Assembly (NCBI RefSeq): GCF_003432075.1
Contig: NZ_QWBU01000005.1
Coordinates: 62,001 to 126,000 of the forward strand
Direction of reading: 5' to 3'
Source: Shinella sp. WSJ-2
GTDB taxonomy: Bacteria; Pseudomonadota; Alphaproteobacteria; Rhizobiales; Rhizobiaceae
DNA length: 64,000 nt
Shown here: one piece after another, positions 1 to 8,489 of the stretch
Layout of the letters: each line of letters begins with the position of its first letter
Position numbering within the stretch: position 1 is the stretch's first letter
Position numbers and translations under genes: made by a program
The notes under the pieces: model-generated
Databases searched by the model: none
What the model was told of the DNA's origin: nothing
What the model saw: the letters and a program-made list of their open reading frames with translations, nothing else

Positions 1-137
1 AACACGATGGCGAACGCTTAACCCGGCATTCCAAATCAGTGCCAAAATGCGGCTTTCACCGTCTATCGGAACCGATCCTTCCACCCGAAGCTCGACAAAA
101 CACGCCGAGCGTTAAAAAAAACCTAGCGAGAATTAAT

Positions 138-390
138 GAATCCCTACCGCTGGTAACCTTTCGTTTACGGGCATCGTTAATCATAGGTTCGATGATTTAA
201 GGCTCGGTAAATGCGGTTCGCAAAAAACATGGTGGCCCGCATTGATGAGTCTAAAGAGTCGGTTAGCGTTGTTTCTTAACGAGAAAATTTAAGAAACACA
301 TTTCCGATTCACATTAGAAATCAGGAGTCTGCCTAAAATAATTAACAGATCGATACACCTTGCCAAAGTGAATCAGGATTTGTTAACCAA
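138..390 (+). promoter_or_regulatory. ctrA upstream control region: six GANTC sites and a CtrA-like half-site
   Basis: The first 476 bases hold no gene. GANTC, the CcrM methylation target of alphaproteobacteria, occurs at 138-142, 247-251, 256-260, 306-310, 325-329 and 370-374; five of the six fall within 128 bases. About two would be expected by chance over the whole stretch. A CtrA-like half-site, TTAACCAA, lies at 383-390, with further TTAA tetramers scattered upstream. In Caulobacter a GANTC site in a ctrA promoter couples transcription to fork passage, and CtrA controls its own gene. The same logic is inferred here; no transcription start can be fixed from sequence alone. Confidence 0.7.
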
Positions 391-476
391 TTCGTGGCAG
401 CCTCCAAATCAGGCAACGACTGGATCCGTATCGCGTAGGGGGCCAGGTACCTTGAGCGGCGGAAAAGGGGACAGAT

Positions 477-1175
477 ATGCGGGTTCTACTCATTGAGGAC
501 GACAGCGCGACAGCGCAGAGCATCGAACTGATGCTGAAGTCCGAAAGCTTTAATGTGTATACCACCGACCTCGGCGAGGAAGGTGTCGATCTGGGCAAGT
601 TGTATGATTACGACATCATCCTGCTCGATCTCAATCTGCCCGACATGTCGGGTTATGAAGTTTTGCGCACGCTGCGCCTATCTAAGGTCAAGACGCCGAT
701 CCTGATTCTGTCGGGCATGGCCGGTATCGAAGACAAGGTGCGCGGCCTCGGCTTCGGTGCTGACGACTACATGACGAAGCCATTCCACAAGGATGAGCTC
801 GTCGCCCGCATCCACGCCATCGTGCGCCGCTCCAAGGGTCATGCCCAGTCGGTCATCGCAACGGGCGAACTGATCGTCAACCTCGACGCCAAGACCGTCG
901 AAGTTGGCGGCCAGCGCGTGCACCTGACGGGCAAGGAATACCAGATGCTCGAGCTGCTCTCGCTGCGCAAGGGCACGACACTCACCAAGGAAATGTTCCT
1001 CAACCACCTCTATGGCGGTATGGACGAACCGGAACTGAAAATCATCGACGTCTTCATCTGCAAGCTGCGCAAGAAGCTTGCAAACGCCGCCGGTGGCGCC
1101 AACTACATCGAGACGGTCTGGGGCCGCGGCTATGTGCTGCGCGAGCCCGATGGCGACTACGCAGAAAGCGCGTAA
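477..1175 (+). CDS. ctrA: Cell-cycle master response regulator CtrA
   Basis: This is an OmpR-family DNA-binding response regulator of 232 residues, the usual length for CtrA. The receiver domain spans about 1-115, with the acidic pair D8/D9 in LIEDDS, phospho-acceptor D51 in LLDLNLP and the conserved Lys in TKPFHKDE. The winged-helix domain spans about 125-222 and includes [12 protein letters not shown] and the [10 protein letters not shown] end. Phosphorylated CtrA binds TTAA-type sites to control division, flagellar and envelope genes and replication timing. The protein ends in ...ESA; in Caulobacter hydrophobic C-terminal residues serve as the ClpXP degron. Its phosphotransferase gene chpT lies 0.6 kb downstream on the other strand and rcdA is in the same window. 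A terminator follows. Confidence 0.97.
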   Translation: MRVLLIEDDSATAQSIELMLKSESFNVYTTDLGEEGVDLGKLYDYDIILLDLNLPDMSGYEVLRTLRLSKVKTPILILSGMAGIEDKVRGLGFGADDYMTKPFHKDELVARIHAIVRRSKGHAQSVIATGELIVNLDAKTVEVGGQRVHLTGKEYQMLELLSLRKGTTLTKEMFLNHLYGGMDEPELKIIDVFICKLRKKLANAAGGANYIETVWGRGYVLREPDGDYAESA

Positions 1176-1199
1176 TCCGCCCTCCTCCGCCCACGATTC

Positions 1200-1226
1200 A
1201 ACCCGCCGCTTGTCGGCGGGTTTTTC
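1200..1226 (+). terminator. Terminator of ctrA
   Basis: The stem CCCGCCG (1202-1208) pairs with CGGCGGG (1214-1220) around a 5-base loop and is followed by TTTTTCTTT. It starts 27 bases after the ctrA stop codon. Confidence 0.85.
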
Positions 1227-1253
1227 TTTGTCCCGATGGACGCGTGCCGGAAA

Positions 1254-1289
1254 AGCAAAACGCGGCCGGCTCCTTCGAGCGGCCGCGTT
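1254..1289 (-). terminator. Terminator of the receiver-domain gene
   Basis: Inverted arms AACGCGGCCG (1259-1268) and CGGCCGCGTT (1280-1289) surround an 11-base loop. On the minus strand they are followed by TTTTGCTTTT. This ends the gene at 1314-1676. Confidence 0.75.
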
Positions 1290-1313
1290 CGAAAACGGTA
1301 TCGGATTGTATGC

Positions 1314-1676
1314 TTAGGCAGCGATCGAGAGGTTGCTGAAGACCTGAGTCAGGATCTTGCGGTCGAACGGCTTCAGAAGAAAATCGTCCGCGCCGGCGCG
1401 CTTGCCCATCATCATCTTCTTCAGGTCCGCCTCGACGACGCAATAATAGATGCGCACCGACTTGCCCTGCAGCAGGTTGCGGACATTGCCGATCAGTTCG
1501 AGCGCACCGTCCATCGTGGCATCGACGATCAGGATGTTGGGAAGCTCCGCCTCGCAGCGTACCAGCGCTTCGAGCGAACTCGAGGCTTCCAGCACGAGGA
1601 AATTGAACCCGGTAAGAATACGTTTGCCGACCTTGCGGACGACATCGGAACCGTCGGCGATCATCAACCGCTGCAT
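1314..1676 (-). CDS. Single-domain (CheY-like) response regulator next to chpT
   Basis: The 120-residue protein is a receiver domain and nothing else. D52 in LIVDATMD is the likely phospho-acceptor and K102 in LLKPFD the conserved lysine. The N-terminal acidic pair is reduced to D8-G9 (IADGSD), so Mg2+ binding may be weaker or use D11. It lies between ctrA and chpT and is transcribed in the same direction as chpT, 114 bases downstream of it. A perfect TTAACCAT on the coding strand (1765-1772) sits about 90 bases before the start. It differs from the CpdR and DivK patterns I know, so its place in the CtrA phosphorelay is inference from position. It has its own terminator. Confidence 0.85.
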   Translation of the reverse strand: MQRLMIADGSDVVRKVGKRILTGFNFLVLEASSSLEALVRCEAELPNILIVDATMDGALELIGNVRNLLQGKSVRIYYCVVEADLKKMMMGKRAGADDFLLKPFDRKILTQVFSNLSIAA

Positions 1677-1764
1677 TAGCTGCTCCTAAGGTCTCCCGCT
1701 CGTTAAGCGGGAACAGTACAGGAAGCGATACTACCGTCCACTGGCAAACAAAGCGTTAGCGGCC

Positions 1765-1772
1765 ATGGTTAA
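1765..1772 (-). promoter_or_regulatory. CtrA-type half-site TTAACCAT
   Basis: The plus strand reads ATGGTTAA, so the minus strand reads TTAACCAT. This is the half-site form reported for CtrA in Sinorhizobium-type bacteria. It lies between chpT and the receiver gene, upstream of the latter. Confidence 0.5.
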
Positions 1773-1790
1773 CGCCAGGCCGCTTTTGCA

Positions 1791-2444
1791 TCATTCGGCA
1801 GCCGGGATCATCCGGGCGCTGAAGACGATTTCTTCCGGGCTGGTCGCCACATCGAGTTCCATACCGGCCTCGTCGGCCAGAAGCACCGTGTAATAGGGCT
1901 GGATAGAGTGGGCATCGACCGATTCTTCCGGCGTTCCGGTGAGAATTTCCGTGAACTTCGGCGGTACGCGCAGCATACGGCCTTTCACCGCCAGCTTGAA
2001 AACCGCGTCGAATTCAGGATTTTCCAGAGTTACATCGACCGAACCCCCGCGCGGAATGGCGCCGTAGGCGACGAGGAAGAGGTTGAGCAGCAGCTTCACC
2101 CGGTTCTTGGGGATGATGGCGCGCGGGCCGTTCCAAGTGATCTCGGTCTTCTTTTCGGCGGCGGCGAAATCGCGTGCGGCCTTTTCGGCCTCGCCCGTAT
2201 CGATCGACGCACCGACAGAGCCGGAGGCACCGAAGGCAAGGCGTGCGAATTTGAGACGGACGGAGGCGTTCAGCGCGCTGGTGCGGATGAGGTCCATCGC
2301 CTCGGCATCGGCACCGCCCTCGTCAAGCAGTTCGAGACCGTTGTTGATCGCACCGACCGGTGAGATGACATCATGGCAGACGCGGCTGCACAGAAGCGCT
2401 GCCAGATCGGGACCTGTCAGCGTGAGGTTCGGATTTTTCGCCAT
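1791..2444 (-). CDS. chpT: Histidine phosphotransferase ChpT
   Basis: ChpT carries phosphate from the CckA hybrid kinase to CtrA and CpdR. The 217-residue protein matches the dimeric ChpT fold. A DHp-like helix pair carries H24 in the sequence RVCHDVISPVGAINNGLELL. It is followed by a degenerate kinase-like domain (about 85-215) that lacks ATP-binding N and G boxes. The length is normal for the family. It lies 1.2 kb from ctrA, with the receiver gene downstream on the same strand, making a compact cell-cycle signalling cluster. The start ATG at 2444 is preceded by AGGAG on the coding strand (TCCAGGAGAAATTT). Confidence 0.95.
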   Translation of the reverse strand: MAKNPNLTLTGPDLAALLCSRVCHDVISPVGAINNGLELLDEGGADAEAMDLIRTSALNASVRLKFARLAFGASGSVGASIDTGEAEKAARDFAAAEKKTEITWNGPRAIIPKNRVKLLLNLFLVAYGAIPRGGSVDVTLENPEFDAVFKLAVKGRMLRVPPKFTEILTGTPEESVDAHSIQPYYTVLLADEAGMELDVATSPEEIVFSARMIPAAE

Positions 2445-2663
2445 AAATTTCTCCTGGATCCACGCATTCTTTCATCGCGGGCCGCCGTGTGAAGGCGCAC
2501 GCGGGACCATTCCGCGCGACGCATAGCACGCCATGATTGCGCGAGGCGTGCTCGTTTTGAAGACAGCCATAATGACACCACATTTGGTAAACCGATTGTT
2601 AAGACCATAAGATCAAATTGCAGCATGGAACGGGGCCGAGACATCAAGGAAGGCAAACGGGAC

Positions 2664-3242
2664 ATGGCTGTTACAAATCTGGTCACGACGAGATTCAGGT
2701 TCGCAATCGCGGCTTTCATGGCGTTGCTCCTTGCCGTGCCTGCACAGGCCCAGCAGTCCAGCCAGTATTCGATGCAGGAAATCGTCGATGCCGGCCACGG
2801 CTTCTTCGGCGAGACCTCGGGCGGACTGGCCAAGCTCGTCGAGCGCGCGTTCGAATCCTACGGCCTGCCGAACGGCTACATTCTCGGCCAGGAAGGCTCC
2901 GGCGCCTTCGTCGCCGGCCTCACCTATGGCGAAGGCACGCTCAACACCAAGAATGCCGGGCAGCACTCCGTGTTCTGGCAGGGCCCGTCGCTCGGCCTCG
3001 ACTGGGGCGGCCAGGGCAGCCGCACAATGATGCTCGTGTATAACCTGCCCGACGTGAATGCGCTCTACGACCGCTTCGGCGGCGTCTCGGGCTCGGCCTA
3101 TGTCATCGCCGGCCTCGGCATGCAGGTGAACGTCAACCGCGATATCGTTCTCGTGCCGATCCGCACCGGCGTCGGCGCCCGTCTCGGCATCAATGCGGGC
3201 TATCTCAAGCTCACCCGCCAGCCGACCTGGAACCCCTTCTGA
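2664..3242 (+). CDS. Exported DUF1134 protein
   Basis: This is a 192-residue conserved protein of unknown function from the DUF1134 family, which is widespread in alphaproteobacteria. A signal peptide is clear: a basic N-terminus, the hydrophobic run FAIAAFMALLLAVPAQA and cleavage near AQA. The mature domain is rich in glycine and carries YGLPNGYILGQEGSGAF and LDWGGQG. It ends in repeated short beta-prone stretches. I chose the ATG at 2664 because AAGGA lies 13 bases upstream and the next in-frame ATG upstream (2625) would add a charged extension before the signal peptide. It is divergent from chpT, with 219 bases between the two starts. Confidence 0.85.
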   Translation: MAVTNLVTTRFRFAIAAFMALLLAVPAQAQQSSQYSMQEIVDAGHGFFGETSGGLAKLVERAFESYGLPNGYILGQEGSGAFVAGLTYGEGTLNTKNAGQHSVFWQGPSLGLDWGGQGSRTMMLVYNLPDVNALYDRFGGVSGSAYVIAGLGMQVNVNRDIVLVPIRTGVGARLGINAGYLKLTRQPTWNPF

Positions 3243-3411
3243 AAGCCCGCTTCCGAATGAACCGGGCGGCTCGGCCGTCTGGTTAACCGAGAGTTGATTT
3301 CGCGGCAGCGACCCCTCCCGCAAATCCGGGCAAGCGGCTATACTGCCCTGCCCGACATCCCGTTTGGACCCGCCTCTTTGGACTGGGACCCGTTTTGAAG
3401 CGAGTTGATCC

Positions 3412-4554
3412 GTGATCGAGTATGCCCTCCTCTTTGCGCTTGGCTTCCTCGCCGCCACGCTGACCGGACTGCTCATCGCTCCGGCGATCCAGAGACGTAT
3501 CGTCAAGTTCACCGAAGCCCGCATGAAAGCCACCATGCCGCTCAGCCCACAGGAAGTGCGTGCGCAGAAGGACATGGCCCGCGCCGCCTTTGCCGCCGAA
3601 AACGCGCGGCTTTCCCAGAGCGTGCGCCGCGAGCGCGAGAAGCTGACGCTGGAAATGGTACGCAACGAAAAGCTTCTTGCCCAGGCCGCCGCCATCGGGA
3701 CGGAAAATGCCGAACTGCATGCGCAGATCGCCGACATGAACATCGAGGCCGGCGACATGCGCTCGGCCGTTCGCCGCGAAGAAATGAAGGGTGAGCAGCT
3801 GAAGACGGCTCTCGCCAGTGCCGACCGCGAGCTGCGCGCCCGCCTCGCCGAGATCGACAAGCTCAACGTCACTATTACCCATCTCCAGTCCGATATCGAC
3901 GCGATGAAGATCGACACCGCGACGCAGGAGACGACGATGGAGAACCTGAAGAGCCGCATCGGCAACCTGAAAGACGAACGCGAAAAGGCGCGCGAGGACC
4001 TGAAGGCCGCCAGCGAGAAGGCAAAGTCACTGGAACTGCGCCTCGGCCGCGAAGAGGCCCGCGTGCGCCAGCTGGAGGCCCGGCTGACGCGCGAACTTGC
4101 CGGCGCCGCCGACAAGGACAATGCGATCGAACGGCGGATCGCGGAAATCACCCGCCTGCGCGACAAGGTGAAGGCGTTGACCGCCGAAAACAAGGAGGCC
4201 ACCAAAGCGGCCCGCGCCGCCGGTATCACCAGCGCCCTGACACCGGGCCGGGTTACCCCGCGCCGCACCGAAAAAGCCGTGCCGCCCATCGACATCGTCG
4301 CGCTGGAAGAGGACGTGCGCAGCCAGGGCACAGCCCTTTCCGAGCGGCTTCTCGCCGCCAAGGTTGGCGACAATGACACGGCCCTGCGCGAAGAGATGGC
4401 CGATCTCGCCAGCAAGATGATTGTGCTTACCGCCGCGCGCGAAGGCGCAAACTCGCCGGTGCACGACCTCATCGCGGCACTCGACCCGAGCCTAGACGAC
4501 GACCGCAGCCTTGCCCGGCGGGTGCGTCAGCAGATTGGACGCGACGAGGCCTGA
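3412..4554 (+). CDS. Membrane-anchored coiled-coil protein, function unknown
   Basis: The protein has 380 residues and a GTG start. Residues 2-24 (YALLFALGFLAATLTGLLIAPAI) form one N-terminal membrane helix. Then comes a long charged region, about 35-270, with the heptad-like Leu/Ala spacing of a coiled coil (ENARL, LEMVRNEKLL, LRLGREEARVRQLEARL). The C-terminal part, about 290-380, is shorter and less repetitive. This architecture recurs in rhizobial hypothetical proteins, and I do not know its function; a scaffold or envelope-spanning role is a guess. The gene at 4573 follows within 18 bases on the same strand, so they may be co-transcribed. Confidence 0.75.
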   Translation: MIEYALLFALGFLAATLTGLLIAPAIQRRIVKFTEARMKATMPLSPQEVRAQKDMARAAFAAENARLSQSVRREREKLTLEMVRNEKLLAQAAAIGTENAELHAQIADMNIEAGDMRSAVRREEMKGEQLKTALASADRELRARLAEIDKLNVTITHLQSDIDAMKIDTATQETTMENLKSRIGNLKDEREKAREDLKAASEKAKSLELRLGREEARVRQLEARLTRELAGAADKDNAIERRIAEITRLRDKVKALTAENKEATKAARAAGITSALTPGRVTPRRTEKAVPPIDIVALEEDVRSQGTALSERLLAAKVGDNDTALREEMADLASKMIVLTAAREGANSPVHDLIAALDPSLDDDRSLARRVRQQIGRDEA

Positions 4555-4572
4555 CCGCGGGGAGAGCGTGCT

Positions 4573-4956
4573 ATGAAAATCGTCGTTCTCACCCTCGTGC
4601 TCAGCCTCAGCGGCGCAAACGCGCCGTCGCCGAAACAGGAAGCGACCGCCGCCGGCCAGTATTGCGGGCGGCTGTGGAGCAATGGCGCTCTCGTCCAGAC
4701 CAACACCGAATTCAAGACGGAAAGCGACGGCCGGTTGACCGGCACCTATCAATTTGCCGATGTCGGCACGATGACCGCGGGCACACTTGATGAACCCGCC
4801 CCGGTCACCGGTCTCGAGCATACGCTGGACTGGCAGGACAAATACGGCAGCGGCAAGCTTACCCTCACCTTCAAACCCGACTACAGCGGTTTTACCGGCA
4901 AATGGCGCGACCAGTCCGGCGCACCGAACGAATTGTGGGATGGCGTGCGCTGCTGA
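4573..4956 (+). CDS. Small exported protein, function unknown
   Basis: The 127-residue protein begins MKIVVLTLVLSLSGANA, a short signal peptide. The mature part has two cysteines (YCGRLW near the N-terminus and the C-terminal GVRC) that could form a disulphide. Repeated G/T/Y-rich strands (GRLTGTYQF, GSGKLTLTFKPDYSGFTGKW) suggest a small beta-barrel or lipocalin-like fold. GGGGAGAGCG precedes the ATG. It lies 18 bases after the coiled-coil gene and converges on the methyltransferase gene with a 6-base gap. I do not recognise a named family. Confidence 0.65.
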   Translation: MKIVVLTLVLSLSGANAPSPKQEATAAGQYCGRLWSNGALVQTNTEFKTESDGRLTGTYQFADVGTMTAGTLDEPAPVTGLEHTLDWQDKYGSGKLTLTFKPDYSGFTGKWRDQSGAPNELWDGVRC

Positions 4957-4962
4957 GCGGCG

Positions 4963-5793
4963 TCAGTCGACACGGCCCATCGCCAGCGCGATCTGATAGA
5001 GCGCAATTCCGCTCGCCGTCGCGACATTGAGGCTGTCGAGGCCGGGCTTCTGCGGAATGCGCGCCGTATGGAAACGGGAGAGGATGTTTTGCGGCAGCCC
5101 CTCGCCTTCCGTGCCCAGCACCAGCGCGATCCGGCGCGCCGCCGGAATGGCGGCGACTGAAACCGCACCGCGCGGCGACAATCCCCATATCTCGAAGCCG
5201 GCAGCCGCCAGCCCCTCGAGCATCGCCCAGGCGCCGAGGCCGCGTGAAAACGGCACGCTCACCACCGCGCCGACGGAAACCCGGATCGCCTTGCGATAGA
5301 GCGGATCGCAGGAGGTCTCGTCGAGAAAGACGGCATCCGCGCCGAAGGCCGCGGCATTGCGGAAGATCGAGCCGACATTGTCATGGTTGGACAGGCCGCA
5401 GCCGGCAAGCACGAGGCTCGTCTCCGGCAATTTTGCCAGAAGCGCGTTTCCAATTTCCACTGCAGGTTTGCGGCCGAGCGCCAGCACGCCGCGATGCATG
5501 TTGAAGCCGGCCACGGCATCGAAAACCGCAGCCGACGCGACATAGACCGGCACGTCGTCGCCGAAGGCCGAGAGCACATCGGCAAGGCCCGCCAGCCGGT
5601 TTTCCAGGAGCAGGATCGCCTCGCAACCAAAGCCATTCGCCCTAGCCGGCGCGCTGCCCAGCATGCGCAGCACCACCGTGCCCTCGGCGATGAAGCGGCC
5701 GTCGCGCCCCGTCAGGTCCCGCTCGCGGATCGACACGAAGCCCGCGATGCGCGGATCGGCGGGATCGTCGATGCGGACCGGTTCGCCTGCCAT
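4963..5793 (-). CDS. TrmH/SpoU-family RNA methyltransferase
   Basis: This is a 276-residue SPOUT-class RNA 2'-O-methyltransferase. The N-terminal substrate-binding part contains FIAEGTVVLRMLG. The knotted catalytic domain begins near residue 125, with the motifs LAGCGLSNHDNVGSIFRNAAAFGAD (the conserved N in NVGSIFR), LVLGTEGEGLP and NVATASGIALYQIA. AdoMet binds in the trefoil knot formed by the last two. Whether the target is tRNA or 23S rRNA cannot be told from sequence. The stop codon of the membrane protein gene upstream (5800-6195) lies 6 bases before the start, so the two are probably an operon. Confidence 0.9.
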   Translation of the reverse strand: MAGEPVRIDDPADPRIAGFVSIRERDLTGRDGRFIAEGTVVLRMLGSAPARANGFGCEAILLLENRLAGLADVLSAFGDDVPVYVASAAVFDAVAGFNMHRGVLALGRKPAVEIGNALLAKLPETSLVLAGCGLSNHDNVGSIFRNAAAFGADAVFLDETSCDPLYRKAIRVSVGAVVSVPFSRGLGAWAMLEGLAAAGFEIWGLSPRGAVSVAAIPAARRIALVLGTEGEGLPQNILSRFHTARIPQKPGLDSLNVATASGIALYQIALAMGRVD

Positions 5794-5799
5794 TCCGGG

Positions 5800-6195
5800 T
5801 CAGTTGCCCTTGATGTCGATTTCCGCGACGGTGCGGCCGGCGGCGATGTCGAAGACAAAAGCCTTGCGCGCGCCATCGGCCATCACGCCGTAGAACAGGA
5901 TCTGCCCGCCCGAATTCGACACCGCGGACAGCGCAAAACCGTCCGGCAGCGTTGCGGTTGCCTTGACCGGAGCGTCGCTCGGCACGGCAAGCCCGCCCGA
6001 AGCGGCGGAAAGGGCGGCGTCCGGCTTGCTTTCCCGCGTGTTGATCTTGTAGACAATGGCCGCGAGCACCGCCAGGAACATCAGGAACATGATGCCGCCC
6101 GAGACAAGCTGCAGACGCATCATCTTGCGGCGCACATTTTCCATGACGGGGTCGAGCGGCTTGTCTTCCTGATCGTCGTTTTCGATATTGGACAT
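5800..6195 (-). CDS. Single-pass membrane protein, function unknown
   Basis: The 131-residue protein has a charged cytoplasmic N-terminus (about 1-30). One membrane helix, LVSGGIMFLMFLAVLAAIVYKI, spans about 30-51. A periplasmic domain of about 80 residues ends in FDIAAGRTVAEIDIKGN. It resembles conserved rhizobial hypothetical proteins that sit next to a TrmH-type gene. It is divergent from the pseudouridine synthase gene (6231), with 35 bases between starts, so the two promoters must overlap. Confidence 0.75.
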   Translation of the reverse strand: MSNIENDDQEDKPLDPVMENVRRKMMRLQLVSGGIMFLMFLAVLAAIVYKINTRESKPDAALSAASGGLAVPSDAPVKATATLPDGFALSAVSNSGGQILFYGVMADGARKAFVFDIAAGRTVAEIDIKGN

Positions 6196-6230
6196 GGCGA
6201 ACGCCCTTCCGGCAATGAGTAGATTGAACG

Positions 6231-7274
6231 ATGACCGACCCCTTTAAAGAAGCCGACGCCACATTGAAAGTCCTGACGGTGCCGGATGATGCCGAAGGGC
6301 GGATCGACGCATGGCTTGCCGCAACGCTCGCCGGCGATTTCTCGCGAAGCCGCATCAAGGCGCTGATCGAGGAAGGCGCTGCGGTTGTCAACGGGACGGT
6401 CATGAACGAACCGAAGCGCAAGGTGCGCCCCGGCGACGTCGTCGAATTCACCATGCCCGCCCCACGCGATCCCGAGCCGAAGGGCGAGGATATCCCGCTC
6501 GACGTGCTCTATGAGGATAACGACGTCATCGTGCTGGTGAAGCCTGCCGGCCTCGTCGTGCATCCCGCCGTCGGCAACTGGACGGGCACGCTGGTCAACG
6601 CGCTGATCTACCATTGCGGCGAGAGCCTGTCGGGCATCGGCGGCGTGCGCCGCCCCGGCATCGTGCACCGGCTCGACAAGGAGACGAGCGGCGTCATGGT
6701 CGTCGCCAAGAACGACCTCGCCCACCGCCACCTTTCCGACCAGTTCGCCGACCATGGACGTACCGGCCCGCTGGAGCGCGCCTATCAGGCCATCGTCTGG
6801 GGCCGCCCCCGCCAGATCAAGGGCACGATCGACGCGCCGCTCGGCCGCGGCCATGACCGCACCAAGCGCGCCGTCAAGAATGAGGATGCCGACGACGCCC
6901 GCGAGGCCATCACCCATTACGAGGTGATCGAGCGCTACGGCGAGACGGAGGACGGCACCAGCCTCGCCTCGCTGGTCGAGTGCCATCTCGAAACCGGCCG
7001 CACGCACCAGATCCGCGTGCACATGGCCCATATCGGCCATCCGCTCGTCGGCGATCCCGAATATGGCGCCGCCTTCAAGACCAAGGCCAACCGCCTGCCC
7101 GAAGGTCCGAAGAGGGTCGTCGACAAGTTCCGCCGGCAGGCGCTGCATGCCTTCCTGTTGCAGTTCGAGCATCCCTCGACCGGCGAGACCATGCGTTTCG
7201 AAAGCCCGCCGGCCAAGGATATGGAAAAGCTGATCGAGGCTTTCCGCTCTATCGACGAACCTTCCAAGCCTTGA
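6231..7274 (+). CDS. rluD: RluA-family 23S rRNA pseudouridine synthase (RluD-like)
   Basis: The enzyme converts specific uridines of 23S rRNA to pseudouridine. The 347-residue protein starts with an S4 RNA-binding domain (about 20-80: GRIDAWLAA...SRSRIKALIEEGAAVVNG). The catalytic domain carries the family motif HRLDKETSG, with catalytic D149, and the substrate-loop sequence GRTHQIRVHMAHIGHPLVGD. The S4 domain and length favour RluD over RluA or RluC, but the exact target is inferred. It faces away from the membrane-protein gene and is followed 240 bases later by rpoH on the same strand. Confidence 0.92.
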   Translation: MTDPFKEADATLKVLTVPDDAEGRIDAWLAATLAGDFSRSRIKALIEEGAAVVNGTVMNEPKRKVRPGDVVEFTMPAPRDPEPKGEDIPLDVLYEDNDVIVLVKPAGLVVHPAVGNWTGTLVNALIYHCGESLSGIGGVRRPGIVHRLDKETSGVMVVAKNDLAHRHLSDQFADHGRTGPLERAYQAIVWGRPRQIKGTIDAPLGRGHDRTKRAVKNEDADDAREAITHYEVIERYGETEDGTSLASLVECHLETGRTHQIRVHMAHIGHPLVGDPEYGAAFKTKANRLPEGPKRVVDKFRRQALHAFLLQFEHPSTGETMRFESPPAKDMEKLIEAFRSIDEPSKP

Positions 7275-7361
7275 TTTCCGGGTCTCGCTCCCCACTTTAG
7301 CAGAGTGTCGCAAAATCCATTTCGTCCTCCCGCCTTCACGCAGCCGTGAAGGCCGCGGTGC

Positions 7362-7391
7362 CTTGAACCATTGTTTCGCCATACCTATCTT
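7362..7391 (+). promoter_or_regulatory. RpoH-type heat-shock promoter of rpoH
   Basis: CTTGAA (7362-7367), a 16-base gap and CCTATCT (7384-7390) match the alphaproteobacterial sigma-32 pattern CTTGAA / CYTATNT. Read as TTGAAC-N17-TATCTT, it also fits a housekeeping promoter. The leader to the ATG would be about 115 bases. Heat-inducible autoregulation of rpoH is established in Agrobacterium. The same geometry appears before ftsH. Confidence 0.65.
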
Positions 7392-7513
7392 TATGATCGG
7401 TGGGACGGCCATGTCCCACGGGGAGCATGGTTGCTGACGGGGATCCGGTTTTCAGGATCAAGCTCCGTACCAAGGCTTGCCGATATGGAAGCCTACTCAG
7501 AAAGGGGTGCTGA

Positions 7514-8419
7514 ATGGCCCGCAATACGCTGCCGTCGATCACGGCTGGAGAAGGTGGTCTCAACCGCTATCTCGATGAAATCCGCAAATTTCCAATGCTT
7601 GAGCCGCAGCAGGAATACATGCTCGCCAAGCGTTATCAGGAGCATGGCGACCGTACCGCCGCCCACGAACTCGTCACCAGCCATCTGCGCCTCGTGGCGA
7701 AGATCGCTATGGGCTATCGCGGCTACGGCCTGCCGATCGGCGAAGTCGTCTCCGAGGGCAATGTCGGCCTGATGCAGGCCGTCAAGAAGTTCGATCCGGA
7801 GCGCGGTTTCCGCCTTGCGACCTATGCCATGTGGTGGATCAAGGCCTCGATCCAGGAATATATCCTGCGGTCGTGGTCGCTGGTGAAGATGGGCACGACG
7901 GCCAACCAGAAGCGCCTGTTCTTCAATCTGCGCCGCATGAAGAGCAAGATCCAGGCCATCGACGATGGCGACCTCAAGCCCGACCAGGTCAAGGAAATCG
8001 CGACCAAACTCAAGGTTTCCGAGGACGAAGTTGTCTCGATGAACCGCCGCCTCTCCGGCGACGCCTCACTGAACGCGCCGATCAAGGCCGGCGAAGGCGA
8101 ATCCGGCCAGTGGCAGGATTGGCTTGTCGACGACCATGACAGCCAGGAGCAGACGTTGATCGAGCAGGACGAGCTCGACACACGCCGCGCCATGCTGGCC
8201 CGTGCCATGGGCGTGCTGAACGACCGCGAACGCCGTATCTTCGAGGCCCGCCGCCTCGCTGAGGATCCCGTCACGCTGGAAGAGCTTTCCTCCGAGTTCG
8301 ACATCAGCCGCGAGCGCGTGCGCCAGATCGAGGTCCGCGCCTTCGAGAAGGTGCAGGAAGCCGTGCAAAGATTCGCAGCCGAAGAGGCCCGTGCGGTGCG
8401 CGTTATTGAAGACGCCTGA
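7514..8419 (+). CDS. rpoH: Heat-shock sigma factor RpoH (sigma-32)
   Basis: This is a 301-residue sigma-70 family factor that directs RNA polymerase to heat-shock promoters. Region 2 contains AHELVTSHLRLVAKIAMGYRGYGLP and the -10 recognition stretch FRLATYAMWWIKASIQEYIL. The RpoH box QKRLFFNLRR (132-141) separates it from housekeeping sigma factors and binds core polymerase and DnaK/FtsH. Region 4 ends with the helix-turn-helix EELSSEFDISRERVRQIEVRAFEKVQ. AGGGGTG lies just before the ATG. Rhizobia often carry two rpoH copies; this one looks like RpoH1 by sequence, but the second copy is not in view. A terminator follows. Confidence 0.96.
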   Translation: MARNTLPSITAGEGGLNRYLDEIRKFPMLEPQQEYMLAKRYQEHGDRTAAHELVTSHLRLVAKIAMGYRGYGLPIGEVVSEGNVGLMQAVKKFDPERGFRLATYAMWWIKASIQEYILRSWSLVKMGTTANQKRLFFNLRRMKSKIQAIDDGDLKPDQVKEIATKLKVSEDEVVSMNRRLSGDASLNAPIKAGEGESGQWQDWLVDDHDSQEQTLIEQDELDTRRAMLARAMGVLNDRERRIFEARRLAEDPVTLEELSSEFDISRERVRQIEVRAFEKVQEAVQRFAAEEARAVRVIEDA

Positions 8420-8439
8420 GGCTTCGCACAAGGCACTGA

Positions 8440-8477
8440 AACAAAAAAGGCCCGGCATTGCTGCCGGGCCTTTTCTT
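8440..8477 (+). terminator. Terminator after rpoH
   Basis: AAAGGCCCGGCA, a short loop and TGCCGGGCCTTTTCTTT form a strong stem with a T tract at 8446-8477. The A-rich left flank lets it also serve the convergent gene at 8490. Confidence 0.85.
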
Positions 8478-8489
8478 TGCGTCTTATTC

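Noticed and set aside
2613-4472. A minus-strand open frame of 619 codons
   Set aside because: It is antisense to the DUF1134 and coiled-coil genes; Ser/Arg-rich shadow with no domain.
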